Source: Microbacteriaceae bacterium (lineage in GTDB: Bacteria > Actinomycetota > Actinomycetes > Actinomycetales > Microbacteriaceae). Taken from it: DNA of 64,000 nt. This document shows positions 46,814 through 57,749 of this stretch, one piece after another. Position numbers and translations under genes: made by a program. Where the stretch lies: contig SKHB01000022.1 in assembly GCA_007117135.1 (NCBI GenBank), positions 62,001 through 126,000 on the forward strand, written 5' to 3'. The notes beneath the pieces were generated by a model that saw only the letters and a program-made list of their open reading frames with translations, searched no databases and was not told the origin of the DNA. The first letter of the stretch is position 1; every line of letters starts with the position of its first letter.

Positions 46814-47941
46814 TTAGCCAGACATTCCTGTCAGTTTTTGGGCGATTCCTCCCGCTGAGCGAAGAGCGACACCTTGGGAAAACCCTGCCTGTGGCCACAC
46901 CACTCGGTGTTTTACTGCCTCGGTGAGAGCGTCGTGGAGGACGTGGAACGCCGTCGTCGTCTGCGTCCACAAATACAGTGACAGCGCCCCCGGGATGGTG
47001 TTGACTTCGTTGACAAAAAGGTCCCCCGTCGCCTCGTCCCACAACAAATCCACCCGGACAACCCCGGTCAACCGGGTGACGTCTGCCACCTGCCGCACCA
47101 ACTCTTCGGCCCGTTTCGACAACTCTTGAGGAACATTGGCCGGAAACTCGCGCGGCGCGTGGGTGAGACCCCCGCCGGATCCCTGCAAATACTTTTCCTG
47201 GTAGCTGTATAACCCCGTGGCGCTTGCGGTGTCTCGAAGGGGTCTCTCCAGCGGGGTGAATTGCAGCTGCGGGTAGGTTCGGAAAGCAATGTTGAGATCG
47301 ACAAGCTCTGGCCTGTAAGGCTCAACAACAGCACCATTTTTCAAGTGAACACTCGACATCAACGCTTTCGCCGTGTCAAGGTTCTCCACCACCTCAATGC
47401 CGATTGATGACCCTCCGAAGCGGGGCTTCACAATATAGGGGCCAGGGAAAGCCGGGGGGTGCATGTCGGACAGGTGGGTGCGGGGCAGAGTGGGAATGCC
47501 TGCTCCGGCCATCATCGCGCCAAAGGCCAGCTTGTCCATACCTACAGCACCCGCATAGAGGGTGGACCCGGTGTGGGGGATATCAAGAAGTTCCATCACA
47601 AAGGCAGCGCCGCCGCCTTCACCAGCGCCCCCGTGAAAACACAGCAGGGCAGCCTCAAGGCCAAGTTTTTTGTGGCCAAGGCCCTTTTTCACCCAAAACC
47701 CGGCAGATTCACCGATTTTGACCTCGAGGGCCTGGGCTCCTGGAGGCGGACCTTCGAGATAGTCTTTCGCTTCAGTATTTTGGGGAACCTGATGCCACAC
47801 CCCTGACGGAGAAAAATAGATCGGCACCACCTGGTATCCGCCGTCGGCCAGAACACGTTCTGCCTGCAAACCGGTGAGAATAGAAATTTCGTGTTCGGGG
47901 CTTGGCCCGCCAAAAATAACGGCAACTGTTCCCAGGCTCAT
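46814..47941 (-). CDS. ddl: D-alanine--D-alanine ligase
   Basis: VIFGGPSPEHEISILTGLQA...YIVKPRFGGSSIGIEVV...FVNEVNTIPGALS. Confidence 0.95.
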   Translation of the reverse strand: MSLGTVAVIFGGPSPEHEISILTGLQAERVLADGGYQVVPIYFSPSGVWHQVPQNTEAKDYLEGPPPGAQALEVKIGESAGFWVKKGLGHKKLGLEAALLCFHGGAGEGGGAAFVMELLDIPHTGSTLYAGAVGMDKLAFGAMMAGAGIPTLPRTHLSDMHPPAFPGPYIVKPRFGGSSIGIEVVENLDTAKALMSSVHLKNGAVVEPYRPELVDLNIAFRTYPQLQFTPLERPLRDTASATGLYSYQEKYLQGSGGGLTHAPREFPANVPQELSKRAEELVRQVADVTRLTGVVRVDLLWDEATGDLFVNEVNTIPGALSLYLWTQTTTAFHVLHDALTEAVKHRVVWPQAGFSQGVALRSAGGIAQKLTGMSG

Positions 47942-47971
47942 CGGTTGTCCTCACTGGTTGCCCGAATGGGT

Positions 47972-49528
47972 TTAGGGATAGTGATCGGGCAGGTCGTTTT
48001 CGTAGAGGATAACGTCAAATTCAGCCGCAGATTCGGTAACAAACCGGACAGCCTGATTCCGGGTCAGGAAAGTTGTCGTGCTGTCGCCTCCGCCCGCCAC
48101 CAACGCACTGCGATTTGTGAGCCCAACAGGAACCAACTGCCCGCCCAAGTCCGCTACCAATTCGCCCAGTTGGCGGTTTCTCTCCTCCTGGACGGGCCCC
48201 AGTTCAACCATGCCCGGGGTGACAACAAAAAATGTGCCTCCCCGTTTGGACGCGAGAGCAGCGGCTGCTTCGACTGCTCGTTTCGCTCCTATCGGGTTGG
48301 AGTTATACGTGTCATCGATAACGGCGACACCCTTTGGTGTTTCAGCAACTTCCGTTCGGTGAGCCGCGACAGGGAAAGAAAGTGTTTGAGGGATGGCGAG
48401 TGACGCGGGAATATCGAGCGCCCACGCAATTCCCAGGGCCACAGCGACATTGACCGGGTGGGTGAGACCCTCCAATTCAATAGTTTCGGGCAGTGCGTCG
48501 AGCCCATAACGAACCACGCCCGCTTCGGGGTCAATCGATACGTCGGCTTCGAGCCCTTCGGCGCTGACGGTGACAACAATCGTTCCGCGGGAGCGGCACG
48601 TGTCAGCAAGGCCGACAAGCTCCGGCTGGTCAACCGGCAACACCACCACCGACGCATTTTCGGTGATCTCCGATTTGGCTCGGAAAATTGCTTCTGTGGA
48701 ACCCAGTCTTTCCAAATGGGCTTCGCCAATCACCGTGATGGCGGAAATATATGGCGGGAAGTGGTTGATGAGCTCCCGGATGCGCCCCTCAGCGTTCATC
48801 CCCATTTCAGCAACAAACACTTCAGTTCCGGGCGTGAGTTTTTCATTAACAGACTTCGATAAACCCATCATGTTGTTGAAACTCGCCGGCGAAGCCAACA
48901 CTGAATACTTGGTAGACGCGAGATGAGCAACGTAACCCTTGGTGGAGGTTTTGCCGTATGACCCGGTGATGGCGACAATTTGGGGGTTTACTTTTTGCAG
49001 CCTCTCTTTCGCCTGGTTCAGAAACTTCCTTTGAGCAAGCTTTTCCAGCGGCCACATCAGAGCTGTTCCCGCGTCAACAAGAAGGGCCAGCAAGAAAATG
49101 GGCACCAATATTCCTGCCGGGCCAAGCAGGTAGACACTCGCCCCACCAACAATCGCAAGGAAAAACAGTGTGGCCATTGCCAACCGGATGAGCCGACCGG
49201 TCAACGCCAACGGTTTTGTTACTCCCCGAATGGGAAGCCGCCACGGCGCCCACATGGCCACCAGAGGGGCCAGGGGAATGAGCCACGCCAGTTGCGCAAC
49301 ACCGAGCACGTGGGCGAACACACCCACGAGAGCCAGTACTAACGACACCACCCACAACACGACGGTGAATGGGCGCCTAGACAACCAGAGTCGCTCAACT
49401 CGGAGGGTTTCCCCCGGCAAATACTGGACCCTTTGTGCGACCCGCAACCATCGAGACAATCCGGCAGTCAGCGCAACGACACCTGTCGCAAGTGTGGCGA
49501 CAAAAATGATTGTGGCGGTTGAGACCAT
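47972..49528 (-). CDS. Mur ligase family protein, MurF-like with N-terminal membrane region
   Basis: IVAITGSYGKTSTKGYVAHL...VFVAEMGMNAEGRI...DDTYNSNPIGAKRAVEAA. Confidence 0.88.
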   Translation of the reverse strand: MVSTATIIFVATLATGVVALTAGLSRWLRVAQRVQYLPGETLRVERLWLSRRPFTVVLWVVSLVLALVGVFAHVLGVAQLAWLIPLAPLVAMWAPWRLPIRGVTKPLALTGRLIRLAMATLFFLAIVGGASVYLLGPAGILVPIFLLALLVDAGTALMWPLEKLAQRKFLNQAKERLQKVNPQIVAITGSYGKTSTKGYVAHLASTKYSVLASPASFNNMMGLSKSVNEKLTPGTEVFVAEMGMNAEGRIRELINHFPPYISAITVIGEAHLERLGSTEAIFRAKSEITENASVVVLPVDQPELVGLADTCRSRGTIVVTVSAEGLEADVSIDPEAGVVRYGLDALPETIELEGLTHPVNVAVALGIAWALDIPASLAIPQTLSFPVAAHRTEVAETPKGVAVIDDTYNSNPIGAKRAVEAAAALASKRGGTFFVVTPGMVELGPVQEERNRQLGELVADLGGQLVPVGLTNRSALVAGGGDSTTTFLTRNQAVRFVTESAAEFDVILYENDLPDHYP

Positions 49529-50277
49529 CAGTGGTCAGCCTTTCCTAGCGGCGTCGCTACAGCTTTTGTAATTGCCCGAGCGAGTGCGGTTTCGAGTTCC
49601 TGGTCAAGAAGATGGGCAGAGCCGCTCACCACGGTGAGGGTCGATGCGGCCAGAACGCTGTCCGCTTTTTCCGCCAGGGTCAGGGGCGCTGGGGCATCAT
49701 TTTTGCCCCACACCAATTCGACGTGGTGGTCGATCCGTGCCAAGTCATCGAAATAGTCTTCGTTGACTGCTTTCACTAACACCTGACGCATAACCCCTTG
49801 AGCAGCCCGGTAGTCAGCAGAACCAAACTGTTGGCGAAGTTTGTCGACCCGTTTTTCTGTGACCAGGCCCACTGAGTGAAGGGTTTTTGCCAATCGCAGT
49901 TGCAGTGGCGGTTTCTTCTGCGAATGGCGTTTTCCGAAGGGAACCCCCGTGAGCACCATCGACTTCACCAAGTGGGGATAGTGTGCAGCTAGTCGGACGG
50001 CGATACGGCCGCCAAACGAGTGGCCGACAATCACCGGTGGGCGCTTGGGGTCGATACCCTGCGTCAACCACGTTGCGTAATCTCCGGGTGACCATGGTTC
50101 CGGTGGCGGTAGGGCTGAGCCGAAACCGGGAAGGTGAACGGCGAGTGCATTCATTCCCGCCAAGATTGTCGAAAAATCTTTCCCCGTTCGCCCCCACCCG
50201 TGCAGGGCAATCACATCAACAGGGCCATCACCGAAACGCTCGGCAACAATGGCGCCCTGGGCGAGACTGGTCAGCAC
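49528..50277 (-). CDS. Alpha/beta hydrolase
   Basis: VIALHGWGRTGKDFSTIL...VIVGHSFGGRIAVRLAAHYPHLV. Confidence 0.85.
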   Translation of the reverse strand: MLTSLAQGAIVAERFGDGPVDVIALHGWGRTGKDFSTILAGMNALAVHLPGFGSALPPPEPWSPGDYATWLTQGIDPKRPPVIVGHSFGGRIAVRLAAHYPHLVKSMVLTGVPFGKRHSQKKPPLQLRLAKTLHSVGLVTEKRVDKLRQQFGSADYRAAQGVMRQVLVKAVNEDYFDDLARIDHHVELVWGKNDAPAPLTLAEKADSVLAASTLTVVSGSAHLLDQELETALARAITKAVATPLGKADH

Positions 50278-50281
50278 TCCC

Positions 50282-51286
50282 CTACTCTCCCACGACCTCG
50301 TCGGAGTCTGTGGCAAGGTGCGGCGCGAGCTCTCTGGGGTTCAGTGTTCCCTCCAATACCTGTCCCACCTGGAAGATAATTGGCATGGTCACCCCACGTG
50401 ACTCGGCTAGCTCGAGGATTGGCGCGACAGCTTGGATTCCTTCAGCTGTTTGATTCATTCGTCTCACCACGTCCGCTAATTGGAAACCTTGCCCAAGTAA
50501 ACGCCCGGCGGTGTTATTTCGAGACAGGGGCGACTCGCAGGTTGCGATCAGGTCACCCAATCCCGCGAGGCCCGCCATCGTTTGAGGCTCTGCACCAAAA
50601 GCGGCGGCAAATGCGCTGATCTCGGCGAGTCCGCGGGTAATGATTGACGCTTTCGTGTTTTCCCCGTACCCCACACCGTCGGCAATGCCCACGGCAAGAG
50701 CAATGAGGTTTTTTAGTACCCCGCCAAACTCTGTTCCCACGACGTCATAGTTCACGAAGGTTCGAAAGTAGTCGGTGCGGCAAGCGGTGGCGACTGCTTT
50801 TGCGACGTCCCGGTTTATCGACGAGGCGACAGACGCGGTGGGTTGTTCTTTTGCTATTTCCAAGGCAAGGTTTGGGCCCGACAAGACGGCGATTTTTTGT
50901 GGGTCGACACCTCCGGCCTGTTGAATTACTTCAGACATTCGAAGGCCGGTGCCCGCTTCAACGCCTTTCATCAGACTGACGACGATTGGCGCCTGGGCCA
51001 AATCGGATTGGGTCGCCTCCAAGTTTGCTCGGAGGGACTGGCTGGGAACAGACCAGAAGACGATGTCGGCACCATGAATTGCTTCTGACACGTCAACGAC
51101 AGCTCTCACGTTAGACGGCAAATTGATACCGGGAAGGTAGTCAGAGTTTCTCGATGTTTCGTTGATTTCTCTGGCCAGTTCGGGGCGCCGTGCCCACAGA
51201 GTGACGTCGTTGCCACCGTCACCCAACACTTTGGCCATGGTGGATCCCCAGGAACCTGAGCCCAAAATACTCACTCGGGTTGTCAT
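50282..51286 (-). CDS. gpsA: NAD(P)H-dependent glycerol-3-phosphate dehydrogenase
   Basis: MTTRVSILGSGSWGSTMAKVLGDGGNDVTLWARR...AGLAGLGDLIATCESPLSRN. Confidence 0.96.
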   Translation of the reverse strand: MTTRVSILGSGSWGSTMAKVLGDGGNDVTLWARRPELAREINETSRNSDYLPGINLPSNVRAVVDVSEAIHGADIVFWSVPSQSLRANLEATQSDLAQAPIVVSLMKGVEAGTGLRMSEVIQQAGGVDPQKIAVLSGPNLALEIAKEQPTASVASSINRDVAKAVATACRTDYFRTFVNYDVVGTEFGGVLKNLIALAVGIADGVGYGENTKASIITRGLAEISAFAAAFGAEPQTMAGLAGLGDLIATCESPLSRNNTAGRLLGQGFQLADVVRRMNQTAEGIQAVAPILELAESRGVTMPIIFQVGQVLEGTLNPRELAPHLATDSDEVVGE

Positions 51287-52014
51287 GATTGCCCTTCCCG
51301 TTTCGCCCTCGGACGACCACTGCCGGCCGGGGGGTGTTCGCCTCTCAACTCACCCAGTAGGCGGCTGATTTCTGCCATCAGGTCATCGGTGGCGTCTTGC
51401 AGAAGTTCGCGGGTAATCGGCCTGTTTCGATACCGGTCAAGGTCCATTTCTGGGCCGACTAACACATCAACTTTGGGGCGGGGAATCAGTCGAATTTTTG
51501 CTTCATATCTGCCCATGAAACTCTGTGACCCCCAGTGGGCTGCCGGGTAGACAGGGATACCACCCTCTAAAGCCATTCTCACGGCCCCCGTCTTTCCCGA
51601 CATCGGCCACAAATCAGGGTCTTCGGTGAGGGTCCCCTCCGGGTAGATAATCACCCCTTGGCCTTTTTCCACCAACCGCTTTGTCGCTTCCAAGGGTTGG
51701 TGTGTTTTCGCATTCGCGCCCCGCTCAACCGGAATGTGACCGGCGGCGCGAAGATACACCCCCAACACCGGGACGCGGAACAAAGATGCTTTGGCGAGAA
51801 ACCGAGGGATGCGGCCAAGCCGCCACGTGGCGACACCCATGATCACCGGGTCGGCTTCGGAATAGTGGTTGGGAGCGAGAATGAAGGGACCGGTTTGGGG
51901 TAGTGCCGACTCGGGACGAATCCGAAGCGTAATGATGGCCCGAAAAAGGGGCAACACCACCATCTGGGTGAGTCTCCAGATGACTCCCGGGCCTCGCTGC
52001 CTCGTCCACGCCAC
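51283..52014 (-). CDS. plsC: 1-acyl-sn-glycerol-3-phosphate acyltransferase
   Basis: FILAPNHYSEADPVIMG...IIYPEGTLTEDPDLWPMSGKTGAVRMALEGG. Confidence 0.92.
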   Translation of the reverse strand: MAWTRQRGPGVIWRLTQMVVLPLFRAIITLRIRPESALPQTGPFILAPNHYSEADPVIMGVATWRLGRIPRFLAKASLFRVPVLGVYLRAAGHIPVERGANAKTHQPLEATKRLVEKGQGVIIYPEGTLTEDPDLWPMSGKTGAVRMALEGGIPVYPAAHWGSQSFMGRYEAKIRLIPRPKVDVLVGPEMDLDRYRNRPITRELLQDATDDLMAEISRLLGELRGEHPPAGSGRPRAKREGQS

Positions 52015-52016
52015 AG

Positions 52017-53390
52017 TTAGCCAACCCGTGGTTCAAACGACGCACCCAATCCCGCCAGTTTGGGCAACAGGTGTTCGTAGCCGCGGGAAATAATGCCCAC
52101 GTTTTCGACAGTGCTCTGTCCGTCTGCAGCGACAGCCGCAATCACGTGGCTAAAGCCCCCACGAAGATCGGGAACCCTGACCGTGGCGCCGTGCAGGGGG
52201 GTGGGCCCAGTGATCACCGCGGCCTGTTCGAGGGGCCGTCGCGGAACCCGCCGAGTAATGGACGCAATGCCCTCCTTATGAACGGTGATGTTCGCCCCCA
52301 TGTCGATGAGCGCGTCGGTGAAGCCAAAGCGATTCTCATAGACAGTTTCGTGAACGATTGACACTCCCTCTGCCTGCGTCAAAGCAACCACCATTGGTTG
52401 TTGCCAATCGGTCATAAACCCCGGGTGAACATCGGTTTCAATGACGACCGGTTGAAGGGCAGATCCCGGGTGTCGAAATTCGATGCCATCATCGGTGACG
52501 GTGAATTCGCCACCCACTTTTCGATAAACGTTCAAGAACGTCATCAGTTCCTGCTGTCTGGCCCCTCGAACAAAAATGGTGCCCCGAGTGGCGAGTGCTG
52601 CCGCCGCCCAGCTAGCCGTTTCACTCCGATCAAAAATAGCGGTGTGACGGTATCCGGAGAGAGAGTCAACGCCCTCAATCAGGATGGTGCGGTCTGTTTC
52701 TACCGAAATGATGGCACCCATTTTTTGCAAAATAGCAATCAGGTCGGTGATTTCCGGCTCGATGGCGGCGTTTCGAAGCTCGGTGACGCCGGCCGCTCGA
52801 ACAGCGGTCAACAACACTTGTTCGGTTGCGCCGACGCTGGGGTAGGGCAGGTCGACCTGGGCACCCGTCAGGCGCCTCGGGGCTCGGAGGGAGATTCCTT
52901 CGTGGCTTTTTTCGAGCTCTGCCCCAAAAGCGCGAAGGGCGTCCAGGTGGAAGTTAATGGGGCGGTCACCAATCCGGCAACCCCCCAGGTCAGGAATGAA
53001 CGCTTCCCCCAACTGGTGAAGAAGTGGACCGCAGAAAAGAATGGGAATCCGGGATGACCCCGCGTGGGCATCAATTTCAGCGAAGTGGGCTGATTTCACT
53101 CCCCGCGGGTCAAGAGTCAACTCACCACTCGCACTGTCCGTGACGAGAACGGCGTGCGCTTCAAGAAGCCCCCGGACAACCGCCACATCGCTAATGCGGG
53201 GCACGTTGCCTAACACGCTGGGTTGGTCAGCAAGGAGAGCCGCAACCATCGCTTTCGTGACAAGGTTTTTTGCACCGCGAACATCGACAGAACCCAGCAG
53301 CGGTTTTCCACCATAAAAATCAACCGTGTCGACGCCGGCAAATTCATCCGACACGACCGGCACCGCAGGCTCGGTTGACACGTGGTTCAC
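52017..53390 (-). CDS. murA: UDP-N-acetylglucosamine 1-carboxyvinyltransferase
   Basis: GGKPLLGSVDVRGAKNLVTKAMVAALLAD...VIETDVHPGFMTDWQQPMVVALTQAEGVSIVHETVYENRFGF. Confidence 0.95.
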   Translation of the reverse strand: MNHVSTEPAVPVVSDEFAGVDTVDFYGGKPLLGSVDVRGAKNLVTKAMVAALLADQPSVLGNVPRISDVAVVRGLLEAHAVLVTDSASGELTLDPRGVKSAHFAEIDAHAGSSRIPILFCGPLLHQLGEAFIPDLGGCRIGDRPINFHLDALRAFGAELEKSHEGISLRAPRRLTGAQVDLPYPSVGATEQVLLTAVRAAGVTELRNAAIEPEITDLIAILQKMGAIISVETDRTILIEGVDSLSGYRHTAIFDRSETASWAAAALATRGTIFVRGARQQELMTFLNVYRKVGGEFTVTDDGIEFRHPGSALQPVVIETDVHPGFMTDWQQPMVVALTQAEGVSIVHETVYENRFGFTDALIDMGANITVHKEGIASITRRVPRRPLEQAAVITGPTPLHGATVRVPDLRGGFSHVIAAVAADGQSTVENVGIISRGYEHLLPKLAGLGASFEPRVG

Positions 53391-53993
53391 CTAAGCTCCA
53401 GGCACCGGCAAAGTCGTGGGGAGCCACGGTTCTCGGCGTGATTCAAAACGATCAATCTCATCGTTATGGCGGAGGGTGAGACCAATGTCATCAAGCCCCT
53501 CCATCAATCTCCAGCGGGTGTAATCGTCGATGTCAAAGGCTGACACCACCGCTCCACACCGTACCTCACGCTGTGCCAAATCAACGGTTACCGGGATGTT
53601 CGGTGTGGTTTCCACCACTTCCCACAAAGCCTCCACAACGCTGTGTGGAACCTGGGCGGTGACAAGGCCTTGCTTTCCCGAGTTTCCCCGGAAAATGTCA
53701 CCAAAGCGGGACGAAATAACCGCGTCAAAACCAAAATCGCGAAGCGCCCATACTGCGTGTTCCCGGCTAGACCCGGTACCAAAGTCCGGGCCGGCAATCA
53801 GAATTTTCGCCGACTGGTAGGGCTCGATATTGAGAACAAACTCCGGGTCTTGGCGCCACTGATGGAAAAGACCGTCCTCGTAACCGGTTTTGGTGACACG
53901 CTTGAGAAACTGTGCCGGGATGATTTGGTCCGTGTCGACGTTTGAGCGGCGAAGGGGGGCTCCCCCTCCGGTGATAACGGTGACTTTGTCCAT
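53391..53993 (-). CDS. leuD: 3-isopropylmalate dehydratase small subunit
   Basis: [26 protein letters not shown]...[21 protein letters not shown]. Confidence 0.96.
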   Translation of the reverse strand: MDKVTVITGGGAPLRRSNVDTDQIIPAQFLKRVTKTGYEDGLFHQWRQDPEFVLNIEPYQSAKILIAGPDFGTGSSREHAVWALRDFGFDAVISSRFGDIFRGNSGKQGLVTAQVPHSVVEALWEVVETTPNIPVTVDLAQREVRCGAVVSAFDIDDYTRWRLMEGLDDIGLTLRHNDEIDRFESRREPWLPTTLPVPGA

Positions 53994-55435
53994 TACGCGC
54001 CCACCTCCGCTGTCTCGCTGACATCTGAGGGGCTAGACAGTGTGCCCCGAATAGCAGTGGCCGCGGCAACAAGCGGGGACACCAGGTGGGTGCGACCGCC
54101 TTTCCCCTGTCGACCCTCAAAATTCCTATTCGATGTGGAGGCGGCTCTCTCGCCGGGTTGCAGCTGGTCAGGATTCATCCCCAAGCACATCGAACACCCG
54201 GCAAATCTCCACTCAGCACCAAACTCTTCAACGATTTTGTCAATGCCTTCCGCTTCTGCTTCGAGGCGAACGCGGGCAGAGCCGGGAACTACCATCACCC
54301 GCACACCGTCAGCCTTCTTCTTACCTTTGATGATGCTGGCAAAAGCACGAAGATCGTCGAGTCTGGAGTTTGTGCAAGACCCCATGAACACGACGTCAAC
54401 GGGGATGTCTTTCATCGGGGTTCCGGGAGTGAGCGCCATATATTCCAAAGCACGCTCAGCCGCGTGCCGATCGGCTTCGTCGGTAAAGCTCTCCGGCCCG
54501 GGGACGACGTCATTCAACGACACTCCCTGCCCCGGGTTTGTCCCCCACGTCACAAAGGGTTCGAGTTCGTTGGCGTCCAAAAACACTTCCGCGTCAAAAA
54601 CGGCGTCGTCGTCAGTGCGAAGCGTTTTCCAGTACTCGACAGCGGTCTCCCAGTGTTCGCCCTGGGGGGCGTGTGGTCGGCCCTTCAAATACTCAAAAGT
54701 GGTCTCGTCGGGGGCGACCATTCCCGCCCGTGCACCTGCCTCAATAGACATGTTGCAAATGGTCATTCGGCCATCCATCGACAGTGACCGAATAGCACTG
54801 CCGCGATATTCGAGCACGTATCCTTGACCACCGCCCGTGCCAATTTTTGCAATGACCGCCAAGATGATGTCTTTGGCGGTGACACCTGGCCGAAGTGTTC
54901 CCTCGACAGTAATCGCCATGGTTTTGAAGGGTTTCAACGGAAGAGTTTGTGTGGCCAATACGTGTTCAACTTCGCTGGTACCAATGCCAAAAGCCATCGC
55001 ACCAAATGCGCCGTGAGTAGACGTGTGACTATCGCCACACACCACGGTGATTCCGGGCATGGTCAAACCGAGCTGCGGGCCAACGACGTGGACGATGCCC
55101 TGTTCGATGTCTCCGAGGGAGTGAAGGCGGATGCCGAATTCTTCCGCGTTTTTCCGGAGTGTCTCAATCTGCAATCTGGAGGTTGGTTCGGCGATGGGTT
55201 TGTCAATATCAATGGTCGGCGTGTTGTGGTCTTCAGTGGCAATGGTGAGGTCCGGCCTGCGAACGGGGCGGCCTGCGTGACGCAGCCCATCAAAAGCTTG
55301 CGGGCTGGTCACTTCGTGAACCAAGTGCAGGTCGATGTAGATGAGGTCGGGTTCGCCATTTTCGCCACGTTTGACCAGGTGGGATTCCCACACCTTTTCA
55401 GCGAGAGTCTTACCGCCACTCACAGAAACCACCAC
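53993..55435 (-). CDS. leuC: 3-isopropylmalate dehydratase large subunit
   Basis: [44 protein letters not shown]...[35 protein letters not shown]. Confidence 0.97.
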   Translation of the reverse strand: MVVSVSGGKTLAEKVWESHLVKRGENGEPDLIYIDLHLVHEVTSPQAFDGLRHAGRPVRRPDLTIATEDHNTPTIDIDKPIAEPTSRLQIETLRKNAEEFGIRLHSLGDIEQGIVHVVGPQLGLTMPGITVVCGDSHTSTHGAFGAMAFGIGTSEVEHVLATQTLPLKPFKTMAITVEGTLRPGVTAKDIILAVIAKIGTGGGQGYVLEYRGSAIRSLSMDGRMTICNMSIEAGARAGMVAPDETTFEYLKGRPHAPQGEHWETAVEYWKTLRTDDDAVFDAEVFLDANELEPFVTWGTNPGQGVSLNDVVPGPESFTDEADRHAAERALEYMALTPGTPMKDIPVDVVFMGSCTNSRLDDLRAFASIIKGKKKADGVRVMVVPGSARVRLEAEAEGIDKIVEEFGAEWRFAGCSMCLGMNPDQLQPGERAASTSNRNFEGRQGKGGRTHLVSPLVAAATAIRGTLSSPSDVSETAEVGA

Positions 55436-55533
55436 CTTTGATTTTCGCTATTCCAGATTGCTCGAGGCTTCCCCACCACAGGTCACCTCGCGAGCCACAG
55501 ACTGCCTCTTAGGGTAACACCGGAGACTGGCGT

Positions 55534-56553
55534 CTACTTGTCCTCATCGACGCGCCTCGGCAGCTGGATGGCGCCGGTTTCGACGTCTTTTCGCAGTTTG
55601 ATGAGGCTCGCTGTGACCGCAACCGTCATTGCCATGACGATGACGGCGAGAGATTCCCACGTGCCAATGTCTGGCGCCCAGGGAACATTCTCGCCGCCGT
55701 TAATGAAGCCCAGCTCGTTTTCGTGGAGAGCGTGCAGAAGAAGCTTCACGCCAATAAAGGTGAGGATAAAGGCAATGCCGAAGTGAAGGTAGGCAAGTTT
55801 GTCGATGAGGTGACCCAGCAAAAAATACAGCTGTCGCAGCCCCATGAGGGCAAACACATTGGCGGTGAACACAATGAATGGGCTCTTGGTGATTCCATAA
55901 ATTGCGGGAATCGAATCAACAGCAAACACCAGGTCGGCTGTTCCCAAGGCAATTAACACCGCGAGAACTGGTGTCCAGCGCTTGCGGCCGTCAATGGTGA
56001 TTTGCAACTTTATGCCGTCATATTGGTCAGTCATGTCCAGTCGGCGTCTGAGAAAGCCGATCAGTTTATTTTCCCTCTCCACATCATCGTCGCGGCCGGA
56101 GAAAAACTGCTGCAACCCAATAACGAGGAGAAATAATCCAAACAGGTAGAAAATCCAACTGAAGTTTGCAATAAGTGCAGCCCCCAAGAGGATGAAAATG
56201 CCGCGGAAAACAATCGCCATCAAGATTCCGATCATCAACACTTCTTGCTGGTATTTCTTTGGAACGGCAAAAAAGCCAAGAATGAGGACAAAAACGAAGA
56301 GGTTGTCAATGGACAGGCTGTATTCGGTCACCCAACCGGCCAAAAATTCGGCCCCGTATTTTGGCCCGGCAACAACAAACATTAGCCCCGCAAAAATGAG
56401 CGCCAACGTCACATAAAACGCGACCCACAGGGCCGACTCTTTCACCGATGGATGGTGAGGCCTCAAGACCGCGTAGGTGAGATCGCCCAACAAAACGATG
56501 GTGATGGCAATGAGGGACCCAATTTCAAACCAGAGAGGAAGCTCTACCGTCAC
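55534..56553 (-). CDS. TerC-family integral membrane protein
   Basis: AGWVTEYSLSIDNLFVFVLILGFF...ALGTADLVFAVDSIPAIYGITKSPFIVFTANVFALMGLRQLYFLL. Confidence 0.94.
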   Translation of the reverse strand: MTVELPLWFEIGSLIAITIVLLGDLTYAVLRPHHPSVKESALWVAFYVTLALIFAGLMFVVAGPKYGAEFLAGWVTEYSLSIDNLFVFVLILGFFAVPKKYQQEVLMIGILMAIVFRGIFILLGAALIANFSWIFYLFGLFLLVIGLQQFFSGRDDDVERENKLIGFLRRRLDMTDQYDGIKLQITIDGRKRWTPVLAVLIALGTADLVFAVDSIPAIYGITKSPFIVFTANVFALMGLRQLYFLLGHLIDKLAYLHFGIAFILTFIGVKLLLHALHENELGFINGGENVPWAPDIGTWESLAVIVMAMTVAVTASLIKLRKDVETGAIQLPRRVDEDK

Positions 56554-56627
56554 AGAAACTTCACCTTCCTCCCAGGCCTCTCAGGGACACCTCAAGCCTA
56601 ACGAGGGACCCGCCAAGAAAATGGTGA

Positions 56628-56658
56628 GGCCTCCCACCCCGATAGGGGGTGGGAGGCC
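56628..56658 (-). terminator. Strong intrinsic-terminator-like hairpin downstream of tRNA-Glu
   Basis: GGCCTCCCACCCC-GATA-GGGGGTGGGAGGCC perfect ~13-bp stem; on the minus strand followed by TCACCATTTTC. Confidence 0.75.
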
Positions 56659-56660
56659 GG

Positions 56661-56736
56661 TGGTGACCCCAGCGGGATTCGAACCCGCGTTACCGCCGTG
56701 AGAGGGCGGCGTACTAGGCCGCTATACGATGGGGCC
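56661..56736 (-). tRNA. tRNA-Glu (anticodon CTC)
   Basis: GGCCCCATCGTATAGCGGCCTAGTACGCCGCCCTCTCACGGCGGTAACGCGGGTTCGAATCCCGCTGGGGTCACCA; full cloverleaf and encoded CCA. Confidence 0.97.
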
Positions 56737-56778
56737 GTCTCGCAACGTGTCTCAGTATCGCATGGGCCGGGCCCTTCA

Positions 56779-57702
56779 TCAAAACCCGGGCGCCTCGGCT
56801 AGGACGGGCAGTATTCCCGGCAACACCCGAATGTCAACGGGCAGTGGCCCCACCCGCTCACCATCGGCGTAACCGACAATGTCGTCCACCTCAATGCGAA
56901 CGCTTTGAGCCGGACGGATAGTGACAGCGGGGTGGTCAAGGTGTGAACCGGAGAACACTTTCGGGTAAAGCTTCACAAAAGACCCTCGACCAAGTGGTGC
57001 GACGGTGAACACCTGCAAGACACCATCGTCGATGGCGGTGTCCGGCACAATTCGCATTCCTCCGCCAAAACTTTCCGCGTTCGCCACCGCCACCAAGAGT
57101 GCTTCTTGCTCATAACAATGATTGTCAACAGTGAGTCGGTAGGACCGGGCTGTCAGAGTAGACAGCTCTAAGAGCATGGCCACCGTGTATCTGCTGGTTC
57201 CGCGGGGAAAACGAAGCTGGTTTGCCCGTTCGTTGACCAACGCATCGAAACCGGCTGAATACACCGCGCCAAACCTGCTCACGACATCGCCGTGGCGGGC
57301 CTCACCCAGGTCGATGCGACGAGGGCCCGACCCAAGTGAGCGAACAATGTTGTCAACCGCTGACAGGGGATTAGCTTGGTCCATGCCCACCGCACGGGCA
57401 ATGTCATTGCCGGTGCCCGCGGGAACGATTCCCAACGGGGTATCGGGATGATCCATCAACACCTGAAGGGCAGTGTGAACCATCCCATCGCCGCCCACCA
57501 CAATCAGTGCCCCATGAGGATTATCCAACCGTCTGCGAAGAGCACTGCGGAGTTCACCATCGCTCCCGCAAACAATAACGTCGACGGTGAAGCCACGGCC
57601 TCGGAAAGCATCCACCGTTTCCTCTGCAAGCTTCTTCGCTTTGCCTTTGCCCGAAGTGGGGTTCACGGCAACCACTAACGCGTGAGATGACGGCTGTGCC
57701 AT
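56779..57702 (-). CDS. Diacylglycerol kinase-family lipid kinase
   Basis: VVAVNPTSGKGKAKKLAEETV...LIVVGGDGMVHTALQVL...GIVPAGTGNDIARAVGMD. Confidence 0.92.
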   Translation of the reverse strand: MAQPSSHALVVAVNPTSGKGKAKKLAEETVDAFRGRGFTVDVIVCGSDGELRSALRRRLDNPHGALIVVGGDGMVHTALQVLMDHPDTPLGIVPAGTGNDIARAVGMDQANPLSAVDNIVRSLGSGPRRIDLGEARHGDVVSRFGAVYSAGFDALVNERANQLRFPRGTSRYTVAMLLELSTLTARSYRLTVDNHCYEQEALLVAVANAESFGGGMRIVPDTAIDDGVLQVFTVAPLGRGSFVKLYPKVFSGSHLDHPAVTIRPAQSVRIEVDDIVGYADGERVGPLPVDIRVLPGILPVLAEAPGF

Positions 57703-57749
57703 GGGATAACAATAGGGTGTTGCCGAGTCCGATTGGATAGATTTTATTT

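Noticed and set aside
54042-54827. 261-aa plus-strand ORF within leuC
   Set aside because: Complement of a highly conserved leuC reading frame.
55436-55533. Possible leucine attenuator upstream of leuC
   Set aside because: No Leu-rich leader peptide or convincing mutually exclusive hairpins found by eye.
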